A stretch of 64,000 nucleotides of DNA, from contig NZ_LMUL01000014.1 of assembly GCF_009765965.1 (NCBI RefSeq), forward strand, positions 1,917,281 through 1,981,280. The letters run 5' to 3'. Each line of letters begins with the position of its first letter. Within the stretch, counting starts at the first letter, position 1. This document shows positions 35,564 to 46,763 of this stretch, piece after piece. This DNA comes from Caulobacter sp. S45. Lineage in GTDB: Bacteria; Pseudomonadota; Alphaproteobacteria; Caulobacterales; Caulobacteraceae. A program made the position numbers and the translations under genes. A model generated the notes under the pieces. The model saw nothing but the letters and a program-made list of their open reading frames with translations, had not been told where the DNA came from and did no database searches.

Positions 35564-35976
35564 GGGCCACGCGCGATCCTATGCCCGCGAGCCGCACCGC
35601 CCTGCGCCGAAACAGGGGGCTGAAGGCGCGCCAGACCGGCCGCGCCGCCGAGGCCCTTGCGGCCCTTTGGCTGATGGTCCGCGGCTATCGCATCCTCGCC
35701 TTCCGCAGCCGCACCCACGGCGTCGAGATCGACCTGCTGGCCCGGCGTGGCGGCGTGCTGGCGGTGGTGGAGGTCAAGGCGCGCGGGTCGCTGGCCGAGG
35801 CGATGGAGGCCGTGACGCCCGTGCAGCAGGCGCGCCTGCGCCGGGCGGCCGAAGCCGTGTGCGGCCGACCGGGGTTCGAGGGCCTATCGGTGCGGCTCGA
35901 CCTCATGGCCCTGGCGCCCGGTCGCTGGCCGCGTCATGTCCCGAACGCCTGGCCCGACAGCTGGCCCGCCTCCTAG
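35560..35976 (+). CDS. yraN: UPF0102/YraN family nuclease-like protein
   Basis: The 138-residue protein shows the YraN pattern TGRAAEALAALWLMVRGYRIL, then GVEIDLLARRGGVLAVVEVKAR. In this pattern the E/D-x(n)-E-x-K residues match the restriction-endonuclease-like (Holliday-junction-resolvase-related) active site. A true nuclease activity has not been firmly established for the family. The ATG at 35560 overlaps the rsmI stop, fixing the start and implying coupled translation. The sequence is highly basic. Confidence 0.88.
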   Translation: MRATRDPMPASRTALRRNRGLKARQTGRAAEALAALWLMVRGYRILAFRSRTHGVEIDLLARRGGVLAVVEVKARGSLAEAMEAVTPVQQARLRRAAEAVCGRPGFEGLSVRLDLMALAPGRWPRHVPNAWPDSWPAS

Positions 35977-35992
35977 CGATGTCCAGCCCACC

Positions 35993-36808
35993 ATGACGAC
36001 GCGCGAAGAAAGCGAACAGGTGCTGGCCGCCGCCGGGGCCAGCCCCGATGGCAGTTTCCCGATGTTCGAGGCCGCGTTATCCTGCGCCCTGCACGAAGAC
36101 GGCGCCCGCGATCCCGATCCCGCGCGCCGGCTGGTGGACGAGGCGGTGGAGCGGTTGGGCGTGCGGCTGAAGTCCGAACGGCCAGAGGACGCCGTCTGCG
36201 AGGCGCTCGGGGGCGACCTGGGGCTGGGCGGCGACCTGTTCACGCCGGAGGACCCCGCCAACGCCGACCTGATCGCAGTCTGCGACCGGCGCCGGGGCTT
36301 GTCGATCGCGCTTGGCGTGCTCTACCTGGAGGCGGGACGCCGGGCGGGGCTGGAGCTGGGCGGCGTGGACTTTCCCGGCCACTTCCTACTGCGCATCGAG
36401 ACGGTGGAAGGCCCGATCGCGCTGGACCCCTATGACGGCGGCCGCATCGTCATGCCGTCCGAGCTCACCAGCCGCGCCTTGAACGCGGGCCTGATCCCCA
36501 GTGTCGCCGACCGGCTCGACACCTTGATGGTCGCCGTCAGCGATCGGCAGGTGGTGCTGCGGCTGCAGAACCAGATCTTCGCCCGCGCCGTGCGCGCCGG
36601 CGCCTATGAACGGGCGGAGCGGTCGGCCATGCGCCGCGCCCTGCTCCATCCCCGCGACCATCACCCCTGGCTCGACATCGCCGCCGCTCGCGAGGGACAG
36701 GGCCGGCTGGCCGGCGCCCTGGAGGCGCTCGACCGGGCCCAGGCGCTCGGCGGCGCGGCCGGCTACGCCGACCACGCGCGCGAAAGGGTTCGCCGGCGGC
36801 TGAACTGA
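35993..36808 (+). CDS. SirB1-type transglutaminase-like/TPR protein
   Basis: The protein (271 residues from the ATG at 35993) has an acidic N-terminal helical region. A transglutaminase-like core carries CDRRRGLSIALGVLYLEAGRRAGLELGGVDFPGHFLLR and ALDPYDGGRIV. A C-terminal TPR-like pair of helices follows (MRRALLHPRDHHPWLDIAAAREGQGRLAGALEALDRA). This is the layout of SirB1 family proteins (Transglut_core2), whose function is not settled. An ATG at 35936 in the same frame would overlap yraN by 41 bases and is less likely. It completes the rsmI-yraN operon. Confidence 0.8.
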   Translation: MTTREESEQVLAAAGASPDGSFPMFEAALSCALHEDGARDPDPARRLVDEAVERLGVRLKSERPEDAVCEALGGDLGLGGDLFTPEDPANADLIAVCDRRRGLSIALGVLYLEAGRRAGLELGGVDFPGHFLLRIETVEGPIALDPYDGGRIVMPSELTSRALNAGLIPSVADRLDTLMVAVSDRQVVLRLQNQIFARAVRAGAYERAERSAMRRALLHPRDHHPWLDIAAAREGQGRLAGALEALDRAQALGGAAGYADHARERVRRRLN

Positions 36809-36859
36809 GCTAGAGGTGCGCCCGACAGTTAGGCTCCACACCCTCAGCGGGAGATCGCC

Positions 36860-37807
<948 letters not shown>

Positions 37808-37822
37808 TGATATGTTCCGAAA

Positions 37823-37837
37823 TTAACCATCCGTTAG
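37823..37837. promoter_or_regulatory. CtrA-like motif upstream of comM
   Basis: TTAA (37823-37826), seven bases CCATCCG, then TTAG (37834-37837) differ by one base from the TTAA-N7-TTAA site of the cell-cycle regulator CtrA. The first half also contains TTAACCAT, a favoured CtrA half-site. It lies about 80 bases above comM and just after the gshB stop. Confidence 0.4.
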
Positions 37838-37914
37838 GGAAGTTAAGTTCCCCCTCCGTTCTTGCAGATGGAGGTGCAATCGGCTTATCCTCCACCTGAA
37901 TTTCGGGGCGGGAT

Positions 37915-39465
37915 ATGGTCGCGCGGGTGGTGACGGTGGCGTTCGAAGGCGTGGAGGCGCGCCGGGTCGACGTCGAGGTGCAGTTGAGCTCGGGCGCGGT
38001 GGCCTTCATCGTCGTCGGCCTGGGCGACAAGGCGGTGGCGGAGAGTCGCGAGCGGGTGCGCGCCGCCTTCGCCGGCCTGGGCCTGGCGCTGCCGGCCAAG
38101 CGACTGATCGTCAACCTGGCGCCCGCCGACCTGCCCAAGGAAGGCAGCCACTACGACCTGCCGATCGCGCTCGCCCTGATGGGCTGCATGGGCATCCTGC
38201 CGGCGGACGCGCTGAACGGCTGGCTGGCGTTCGGGGAGCTGGGGCTGGACGGCCAGATCGCCCCCACGGCCGGCGCCCTGCCCGCCGCGATGGCCGCCTC
38301 GGCCCTGGAACTGGGCCTGATCTGTCCGGAGGCGTCGGGCGCGGAGGCGGCCTGGGCCGGCGAGGTCCCGATCCTGGCCCCGCGCTCGCTGATCTCGCTG
38401 ATCAATCATTTCCGCGGGACCCAGGTGCTGAGCCCGCCCAAGCCCGGCCCGGTGTTGTCGGGCGCCGCCGTCGCCGACCTGCGCGACGTCAAGGGCCAGG
38501 AACAGGCCAAGCGGGCGCTGGAGATCGCTGCGGCCGGCGGCCACAACCTGCTGTTCATGGGGCCGCCGGGATCGGGCAAGTCCATGCTGGCCCAACGCCT
38601 GCCAGGCCTGCTGCCGCCCCTGACCCCGCGCGAACTGCTCGAGACCTCCATGGTCCATTCCGTCGCCGGCCTGATCGCCAAGGGCGCGTTGACCACGGCC
38701 CGGCCGTTCCGCTCGCCCCATCATTCCGCCAGCATCGCCGCCCTTACCGGCGGCGGCGTCCGCGCCAAGCCGGGCGAGGTGTCGCTCGCCCACAATGGAA
38801 TCCTGTTCCTGGACGAACTGCCGGAGTTCGCCCCGCAGGTTCTGGATAGCCTCCGCGGGCCGCTGGAGACCGGCGAGGTGATGGTGGCGCGCGCCAATGC
38901 GCATGTGCGCTATCCTGCGCGGGTGCAGCTGATCGGGGCGATGAACCCCTGCCGGTGCGGACATGGCGGGGCGGGGCGCGGGGCCTGCGGCAAGGCCCCC
39001 AAATGCCAGCTCCAGTACCAGGGGCGCATTTCCGGCCCGCTGATGGACCGCATCGACCTACAGGTGGAGGTTCCGCCCGTCACGCCCGCCGACCTGGCGC
39101 TGCCGCCGCCCGCGGAGGGCACGGCCGAAGCCGCGGCCAGGGTCGCGGCGGCGCGGGCGATGCAAGTCGAGCGCGGCGAGGCCGGCGATGGGGTGGAGAC
39201 CCTGAACGCCCGCCTCCAGGGCCAAACCCTGGAAAGGGTCACGGCGCTGGATCAGGCTGGCAAGGCGCTGCTCGCCCAGGCCGCCGAGGCGCACGGCCTC
39301 TCGGCGCGCGGTTGGACCCGCACGCTGCGGTTGGCTCGCACCATCGCTGATCTGGACGGGGTCGACGCCGTGCGACGAACGCACGTGGCGGAAGCCTTGA
39401 TCTATCGCCGCCCCTCCCTCGTCGCCGAGCGCCCTACGGCTCTTCTGACGACGACGGGAATCTAG
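37915..39465 (+). CDS. comM: Mg-chelatase-like AAA ATPase (YifB/ComM)
   Basis: ComM is a hexameric AAA+ helicase that promotes branch migration during natural transformation; YifB is the same family in non-competent bacteria. The 516 residues have the N-terminal Lon-protease-like fold (VTVAFEGVEARRVDVEVQL...GLPAKR-type GLALPAKRLIVNLAPAD). The AAA core follows with Walker A FMGPPGSGKSML, Walker B FLDELPEF and the zinc-like NPCRCGHGG...C...C loop, then the C-terminal Mg-chelatase domain. The ATG at 37915 is preceded by GGGGCGGGAT. It converges with the XRE gene. Confidence 0.93.
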   Translation: MVARVVTVAFEGVEARRVDVEVQLSSGAVAFIVVGLGDKAVAESRERVRAAFAGLGLALPAKRLIVNLAPADLPKEGSHYDLPIALALMGCMGILPADALNGWLAFGELGLDGQIAPTAGALPAAMAASALELGLICPEASGAEAAWAGEVPILAPRSLISLINHFRGTQVLSPPKPGPVLSGAAVADLRDVKGQEQAKRALEIAAAGGHNLLFMGPPGSGKSMLAQRLPGLLPPLTPRELLETSMVHSVAGLIAKGALTTARPFRSPHHSASIAALTGGGVRAKPGEVSLAHNGILFLDELPEFAPQVLDSLRGPLETGEVMVARANAHVRYPARVQLIGAMNPCRCGHGGAGRGACGKAPKCQLQYQGRISGPLMDRIDLQVEVPPVTPADLALPPPAEGTAEAAARVAAARAMQVERGEAGDGVETLNARLQGQTLERVTALDQAGKALLAQAAEAHGLSARGWTRTLRLARTIADLDGVDAVRRTHVAEALIYRRPSLVAERPTALLTTTGI

Positions 39466-39490
39466 GGCGCGACCGCCGATAAGGCGCCTG

Positions 39491-39913
39491 TCAGGCGGCT
39501 TCCACCGGTTCCTTGGCGCTGCCGACTTCCTCGTTGGCGAGGCTACGGCTCATTTGCAGCAGGGCCCGACGCAGGCGAGGCGACTTGATGCGAGAATAGC
39601 TCTCGATCAGTTCCTCGGCCCCGCGCAGTTGCGCGATCAGGGCCATGATGGCCGGGGACTTGGGCGCGGGTTCACCCTCTTCCGGGAGCAAAGACGTCGG
39701 CGCCACCGCGAGCGCGCGAGCGGACTTCACCAGCATGGAAGCCGAGATACGGTTGGTGCCGCGTTCGTACTTCTGGATCTGCTGGAAGGTAATGCCCAAC
39801 GCCCGGCCGAGTTGTTCCTGAGACATGCCCCGGGACTTGCGCAGCGTACGCAGACGCAGCCCTACGGCGATGTCGATCGGATCGGGTCCGTTGATGTCTG
39901 CGCGTTCAACCAT
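39491..39913 (-). CDS. XRE-family transcriptional regulator (PraR/PhrR-like)
   Basis: The 140-residue protein starts at an ATG (39913) behind GGAGAAG. It has a helix-turn-helix of the form VGLRLRTLRKSRGMSQEQLGRALGITFQQIQKYERGTNRISASML. This is the small alphaproteobacterial subgroup that includes PraR and PhrR of rhizobia. A flexible Pro-rich linker and a helical C-terminus follow (IAQLRGAEELIESYSRI...RALLQMSRSLA). In rhizobia this group governs quorum sensing and surface or stress traits; the role here is unknown. It is divergent from the hybrid kinase at 40079. A perfect dyad in the shared gap may be its own operator. Confidence 0.82.
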   Translation of the reverse strand: MVERADINGPDPIDIAVGLRLRTLRKSRGMSQEQLGRALGITFQQIQKYERGTNRISASMLVKSARALAVAPTSLLPEEGEPAPKSPAIMALIAQLRGAEELIESYSRIKSPRLRRALLQMSRSLANEEVGSAKEPVEAA

Positions 39914-39970
39914 CTCTTCTCCTAGTTCGTGCGCTCGTCCGCCCCTCGACGCGCCTAATAAACAATTCAC

Positions 39971-39987
39971 ATTGCACCGCTTGCAAT
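39971..39987. promoter_or_regulatory. ATTGCA-N5-TGCAAT dyad between XRE gene and hybrid kinase
   Basis: ATTGCA (39971-39976) and TGCAAT (39982-39987) are a perfect 6-base inverted repeat. An overlapping CTTGC (39980-39984) also matches GCAAG at 39993-39997. It lies 58 bases above the XRE gene start and about 90 bases above the kinase, a good position for autoregulation of the XRE protein. Confidence 0.5.
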
Positions 39988-40078
39988 CTGGGGCAAGTCG
40001 AAGCAACCCCTACAAGCCTAGGGTGGTCAAAATGCCCCGCTTTGGAGACTGTTAAGGAGGTTTGGCGCAATTTGGGCC

Positions 40079-41614
40079 ATGGGTTCAGCTTCTGCAAAGT
40101 CTGGCGAAATCATCAGCGCACTGCGCGATGACCCAGGAGTGGTCCGCGCCCGCGATCAGGTCTTCGCACTTCTCAGCCACGAGATACGAACGCCACTCAA
40201 TGGTGTCTTGGGTATGGCCGGTCTGCTGGCGAGCACCTCGCTGGACCCCACCCAGAGCGCCTATCTCGCCACCCTGCGCGACTGCGGCGAACATCTGCTC
40301 GGCCTGGTCAACGACATGCTCGATCTGGCCAAGCTGGAGTCCGGTCGGGTCGAACTGGAGATGGTGGAGACCGACGTCGAGGGCCTGCTCCAGGGGGTCT
40401 GCGAACTGCTCAGCCCCCGCGCCCACGCCCAGGGACTGGAGATCGCCTGGGCGGTGGCCGCCGACGTCCCGCCGATCCGCACCGACGACGGGCGTCTGCG
40501 CCAGATCCTGTTCAATCTGGCTGGAAACGCGGTCAAGCTGACTCGCGAAGGCGGGGTGCTGGTCACCGCCGCGCGGACAGCGGCCAACGACGGCGCGCTT
40601 CGCCTGCGCTTCACCGTCGAGGATTCCGGCCCCGGTCTGAAGCCCGACGAAAAATCCCGCATCTTCGATGAATTCGTCCAGGCGGAGGCGGGCGTCCAGG
40701 CCGGCGGCGCCGGTTTGGGCCTGGCCATCGTCCAACGGCTGGCCGAGGCGCTTGGCGGTCGCGTGGGCGTCGACAGCACCTTCGGCGAGGGCGCCTCCTT
40801 CTGGTTCGAAGCCGATTTCGAGGCCATGGACGCGCCGAGGAGCGAACGACCGCTGGCGGGCCTCACCGTCGGCGTGGTCTCGCCGTCCTGGGCGGTATGT
40901 GAGGCCGCCACGGCCCAGATCGCCGCCTGCGGAGGCGGTTTCCAGCATGCCGCCCAGGCCTGCGACGTGGCCCTGGTGGACAGCGCCTCGATCCCCGCGT
41001 CGGTGCCCCACCCCGCCGGCGCGCCGCCCGCCCTGGTGCTGCTGGCGCCCGAGGATCGCGAACGGATCGCGACCTATCGCGCAGCGGGCTACGCCGGATA
41101 TCTGATCAAGCCGCTGCGCCGAGCGTCGCTGGCCGCCCGCGTCCTGGCGGTTCACGCCCAGGCCAGACGCGTCCAGACCGAGCGCCTCCAGGCCGAGCGT
41201 GAGGACGCCCACGACGAACGCGCCGCGCCACGCCGGCTCGGCGGTCTGCGCGCCCTGCTGGCGGAGGACAATCCGGTCAACGCCCTGCTGGCGCGCGCCC
41301 TGCTGACCCGCAACGGCTGTTCGGTCGTGCATGTCTCCAATGGCGAGGACGCGGTCAAAGCGGTGAAAGACGCGCCCTACGACGTGATCCTGCTCGACAT
41401 GCGCATGCCCGGAATGGACGGCCCGGCGGCGGCGCGGGCCATGCGCGCGGCGGGGCTGGCCACGCCCATCGTGGCGCTGACCGCCAACGCCTTCGAGGAC
41501 GACCGGCGGCTGTGCCGGGACGCCGGCATGGACGGCTTCCTGACCAAGCCGCTCGATCCCGCAGCCCTGGAGCACGAGCTCAATCGCTGGCGCCCGCTGC
41601 CTCCGGCGCCCTAG
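40079..41614 (+). CDS. Soluble hybrid histidine kinase with two receiver-like domains
   Basis: The 511-residue protein lacks membrane segments and any recognisable sensor domain. An N-terminal helix leads straight into the HisKA H-box LLSHEIRTPLNGVLGM with His34, then the HATPase domain (NLAGNAVKLTREGG; DSGPGLKPDE; GLGLAIVQRL). A first receiver-like domain (about residues 260-370) keeps VALVDS and a late IKP lysine but lacks the opening acidic pair, so it looks degenerate. The second receiver (about residues 390-505) is intact, with AEDN, phospho-acceptor Asp440 in ILLDMRMPGMDG, and LTKP. Its stimulus probably comes through a partner protein. The gene overlaps the end of folP by 35 bases, convergently. 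Confidence 0.88.
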   Translation: MGSASAKSGEIISALRDDPGVVRARDQVFALLSHEIRTPLNGVLGMAGLLASTSLDPTQSAYLATLRDCGEHLLGLVNDMLDLAKLESGRVELEMVETDVEGLLQGVCELLSPRAHAQGLEIAWAVAADVPPIRTDDGRLRQILFNLAGNAVKLTREGGVLVTAARTAANDGALRLRFTVEDSGPGLKPDEKSRIFDEFVQAEAGVQAGGAGLGLAIVQRLAEALGGRVGVDSTFGEGASFWFEADFEAMDAPRSERPLAGLTVGVVSPSWAVCEAATAQIAACGGGFQHAAQACDVALVDSASIPASVPHPAGAPPALVLLAPEDRERIATYRAAGYAGYLIKPLRRASLAARVLAVHAQARRVQTERLQAEREDAHDERAAPRRLGGLRALLAEDNPVNALLARALLTRNGCSVVHVSNGEDAVKAVKDAPYDVILLDMRMPGMDGPAAARAMRAAGLATPIVALTANAFEDDRRLCRDAGMDGFLTKPLDPAALEHELNRWRPLPPAP

Positions 41615-42424
41615 CCGCTGCGATCGCGGCCTGCACCGCCAGGGCCTGCACCGTCTGGCGCACGTCATGGACCCGGAGCGCCGTCACGCCTGACGCCGCC
41701 CCCTGCAGCGCCATCGCCAGCGAACCGCCGATGCGGTCGTTCGGGTCGATCGCGGTGGAGTCGATGTGCAGCACCGTGCGCTTGCGGCTGACCCCCAGCA
41801 ACACCGGGAAACCGCTCGCGGCCAGCCGATCCAGGTTGGCCAGCAGGGCCAGGTTGTGCTGCAGCCGCTTGCCGAAGCCGATGCCGGGATCGAACCAGAT
41901 GTCCTCGCGCCGCACGCCGGCCGCCATCGCCGCCTCCGCCCGCGCCGACAGGTAGGCCAGCACCTCGCCCACCGGATCGGCATAGCGGGGATTGTCCTGC
42001 ATGGTGCGGGGATCGCCCTGCATGTGCATCAGCACCACGGGCGTGTTCAGCTCGGCCGCCGTCGCCAGGCTGTCCGGAGCGCCGGTCAGGGCGCTGATGT
42101 CGTTCCACATCACTGCCCCCGCGGCCACGGCGGCGCGCGCCACGGCCGGCTTGCGGGTGTCGATGGAAAGCGGGACGTCGCTGACGGCGCGGATCGCCGT
42201 AATCACCGGCAACACGCGCGCGAGTTCCACCGCCTCGGCTGTCGGCGCGGCGCCGGGGCGGGTGGACTCCCCGCCGATGTCGAGCATGTCGGCTCCGGCC
42301 GCGACCAGGGCCAGCGCCTGGGCCAGGGCCGTGTCGCGCTCGGCGAACCGGCCGCCATCGGAAAACGAGTCCGGCGTGACGTTCAACACCCCCATCACCA
42401 GGGGGCGCCGTCGCAACGTCGCGA

Positions 42425-42428
<4 letters not shown>
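41580..42428 (-). CDS. folP: Dihydropteroate synthase
   Basis: FolP joins p-aminobenzoate to 6-hydroxymethyl-dihydropterin pyrophosphate in folate synthesis and is the target of sulfonamides. The 282-residue TIM barrel has the signatures [15 protein letters not shown] and [11 protein letters not shown], with pterin and pyrophosphate loops. The C-terminal SRKR...H pattern is present ([11 protein letters not shown]). It starts at 42428 and overlaps the ftsH stop as ATGA. It is the last gene of the leftward tol-pal/tilS/ftsH block and its tail overlaps the convergent kinase gene by 35 bases. Confidence 0.96.
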
Positions 42429-44311
<1,883 letters not shown>

Positions 44312-44332
44312 GTTCGTCCTGACCTGTCCTCG

Positions 44333-44349
44333 CCTGGCTTAACGCCAGG
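44333..44349 (-). promoter_or_regulatory. Hairpin in the ftsH leader
   Basis: CCTGGC (44333-44338) and GCCAGG (44344-44349) pair perfectly around TTAAC, 22 bases above the ftsH ATG. No U-run follows on the ftsH strand, so a leader structure or operator is more likely than a terminator of tilS. Confidence 0.4.
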
Positions 44350-44423
44350 AAACGACTTCAAACTCCGGGGATCAAGATAGGGTGGCCGAGGCTGCAGCGC
44401 CATGAGGCTGTCGGCGCCAAGTT

Positions 44424-45674
44424 TCACCCGGTCCACGTCAAAGCGTCGCGCACGGCCTCCACCTCGACCTCGATGCGCCCACACGCCGCCGCCAGACGCC
44501 TCGGCGCCAGCGCCACAGCCCGCCCCGGACCGCTTCCGAAAGGCGCCGGCAGGCTGACCGTTCCGTCCTCGGCGACCAGGGCCGGAAGCGCACCCCGCGC
44601 CTCCGCCGGCAAGGCCTTGAGTCGCGCGGCGTCCGCCGGGGGCAGGCGCGCGGCCAGGCCCGCCAAGGGCGCGACGTGCAGGCCGTCCACCGTCGCCTCC
44701 ACCTCGAAGCGACCGTCGAACACTGCGGGTTCGGATCGCGTCAGGGGAAGCGACGAAAGGCCGCCCCGCGAACGCTCTCCCACATCCCGCACGATCACGG
44801 CCTGCCCGTCGGTCGCCCGCACGCGCGCGCCGCCAAGGGTGGTCTTGAAGGTCTCGTGCCGCGCCAGACGCTCAGTCAGGCGACGCACCGCCGCCCCCGC
44901 CGGCGGCCGTTCCCGACCCGAAGTGCAAAGCACCGCCTTGGCCACGACATCGACGGACGCCGCACGCGAGAGCATCACCCGCCCCAAGGCGTCGGCCGTC
45001 GCCGCCCCATCGGCACGGCGCGGGATGGAGATCACGGACGCCGGCACGACGTCCACCTGCCCCACCTCGTTCGCCAACACCGCGCGCGCCCGGCTGCGGG
45101 CGAAGCGGGGATCGGCGTTGGCGGGGTCCTCCAACCACCCCATCCCCTCCGCCGCCAGCAACGCCCGCAAGTCCGTCCGCCGCACCGCCAGCAGGGGCCG
45201 CAGCAGGAACACGCCCCGTCCTTCCGGCCATACCGGCGAGGGCGCCCAGGTTTCCAAGCGGCCGTGGGTCGGGGTGTCGCGGCGGATCAGGTCCGACTCG
45301 GCGACGTCGTCGGCGGTGTGGCCCATCAGGATCACATGCGCCCCCGCCGCCCCTGCAGCCTCCGCCAGCAGCGCATGGCGCGCACGGCGGGCCGCGGCCG
45401 GCAGGCCCGTCTGCGGCTTCGGTCCCGTCCAGCTCAGGGGCCGCCACTCGGCCCCCAGCCGTCCGGCGATTTCGCCGGCCTCGGCTGTCCAGCGGGCGCT
45501 GTCGGGATTGAGGCCGTGGTCGACGCTCAGCGCCAACAGCCGCCGGCCGTTCGTCCGCGCCCAACGGGCCGCAAGCACCAGCAGGGCGGTGGAATCGCTC
45601 CCGCCGGATAGGGCGACGGCGATCGGACGCCCGGCGCCCCGCTCGAGCCGAAGATCGAGCGCCGTCAACCTCAT
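44424..45674 (-). CDS. tilS: tRNA(Ile)-lysidine synthase
   Basis: TilS converts cytidine 34 of the CAU-anticodon tRNA-Ile to lysidine so that it reads AUA. The 416-residue protein has the PP-loop motif SGGSDS at residues 23-28 and the VDHGLNPDSARW segment. The conserved MGHTADDVAESDLIRR region binds the tRNA substrate, and the protein continues into an Ala/Arg-rich C-terminal domain. It sits 33 bases after cpoB and before ftsH on the same strand, an order shared with Caulobacter relatives. The C-terminal half is unusually rich in Arg and Ala and weakly conserved. Confidence 0.94.
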   Translation of the reverse strand: MRLTALDLRLERGAGRPIAVALSGGSDSTALLVLAARWARTNGRRLLALSVDHGLNPDSARWTAEAGEIAGRLGAEWRPLSWTGPKPQTGLPAAARRARHALLAEAAGAAGAHVILMGHTADDVAESDLIRRDTPTHGRLETWAPSPVWPEGRGVFLLRPLLAVRRTDLRALLAAEGMGWLEDPANADPRFARSRARAVLANEVGQVDVVPASVISIPRRADGAATADALGRVMLSRAASVDVVAKAVLCTSGRERPPAGAAVRRLTERLARHETFKTTLGGARVRATDGQAVIVRDVGERSRGGLSSLPLTRSEPAVFDGRFEVEATVDGLHVAPLAGLAARLPPADAARLKALPAEARGALPALVAEDGTVSLPAPFGSGPGRAVALAPRRLAAACGRIEVEVEAVRDALTWTG

Positions 45675-45707
45675 GTCAGGTCAGGGCGAGCGACGGCGAT
45701 CGGAGGA

Positions 45708-46655
45708 TCAGCCGCTGCACTTGGCGCGACCGCGCACCCCGTCGGCCCGGGCCTTGGTGGCTGGACCGGCCGTGGAGCTGAAGCGGTGATCGAACTCCGC
45801 CAGCGCCGCGCAGGCTTCGGTGGAGCGGTTGGTCTCCACCAGCGCGCGGGCGAGCTTCACCGTGGCGTCGCCGGCCCACGCGGTCTTGGGCCAGCCCTTC
45901 AGGGCGCGGGCGTAGGCGGGCGTCGCGTCCTGGAAGTCTTCCCGCGCGTAGTCGCTCTCGCCCATCCAGTAGTAGGCTTCCGACAGGTTTTTGGCCGACG
46001 GATAGCGGGTCACATAGTCCTGGAAGGCGCTGGCGGCCCCGGCGTAGTCGCCCGAGGTCACCCTGGCGCGGGCGGCGCGATAGACGTCGGCTGGACCCGC
46101 AGGCGCGGCGGCGGCCGGCGGCGGGGCGTCGGGCGCGGAGGACGGTCCGCCCAATCTGCCGCTATCGGCCGCCTGGGCCGCAGCGGTGGCGTCGGAGCCG
46201 TTCGGGCCGGTCGGCGGAGGCGGAACGGAATTGTCGGTGGGCGGAGGCGGGATTTGGCCGGCGGCGGCGCCCGGCGCGAACTGGGCTTCCAGCCGGCCGA
46301 CGCGATCGCTGAGGTCCTTCAGCTGGCCGCGCAGTTCGCCGGTCTGATCGCGCAGGGCCTGGCTGCTGTGGCGCGCCTCGTCGGCGTCGTGGGTCATCAC
46401 CTCGAGCTGGCCGGACAGCTGGCGCAAGGTGGCGTCCACCGCATCCAGCCTCTGCTCGACGGCGGACACGGCGGGATCGGGTCCGGCGAGCTTCACTTCG
46501 ACCGCCTGGCCGGTGTCGCGGCCCTGGAACACGATGGCGCGCAGTTCGCGCACCTGCTTCTCCAGCCGATCGACCCGCCCGTTGTCCTGGGCGTGGGCCG
46601 AGCCGGCGAGCGCCAGGAACGCTACGGAGGCCAGGAGGAGTCTCGGTCGAGTCAT
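45708..46655 (-). CDS. cpoB: Tol-Pal system protein CpoB (YbgF)
   Basis: CpoB is a periplasmic partner of the Tol-Pal system that links outer-membrane constriction to peptidoglycan synthesis. The ATG at 46655 gives a 315-residue protein with a signal peptide (SVAFLALAGSAHAQ). A coiled-coil trimerisation region (RVDRLEKQVRELRAIV...QTGELRGQLKDLSDRVGRLEAQ) precedes a Pro/Ala/Gly-rich linker. C-terminal TPR repeats follow (YRAARARVTSGDYAGAASAFQDYVTRYP; SEAYYWMGESDYAREDFQDA). It lies downstream of pal, completing the tol-pal operon. An upstream in-frame extension lacks a signal peptide and is rejected. Confidence 0.92.
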   Translation of the reverse strand: MTRPRLLLASVAFLALAGSAHAQDNGRVDRLEKQVRELRAIVFQGRDTGQAVEVKLAGPDPAVSAVEQRLDAVDATLRQLSGQLEVMTHDADEARHSSQALRDQTGELRGQLKDLSDRVGRLEAQFAPGAAAGQIPPPPTDNSVPPPPTGPNGSDATAAAQAADSGRLGGPSSAPDAPPPAAAAPAGPADVYRAARARVTSGDYAGAASAFQDYVTRYPSAKNLSEAYYWMGESDYAREDFQDATPAYARALKGWPKTAWAGDATVKLARALVETNRSTEACAALAEFDHRFSSTAGPATKARADGVRGRAKCSG

Positions 46656-46763
46656 GATGCTGTCCGTAGACGCTTGCGCCGGACGGCGGAAGCAGGAGCG
46701 TTGGCGGATCGCGGCGGGGAAGCGCATGCGCCGCCCCGCCTGGTATCCGGTAGTGTCCGGGCC

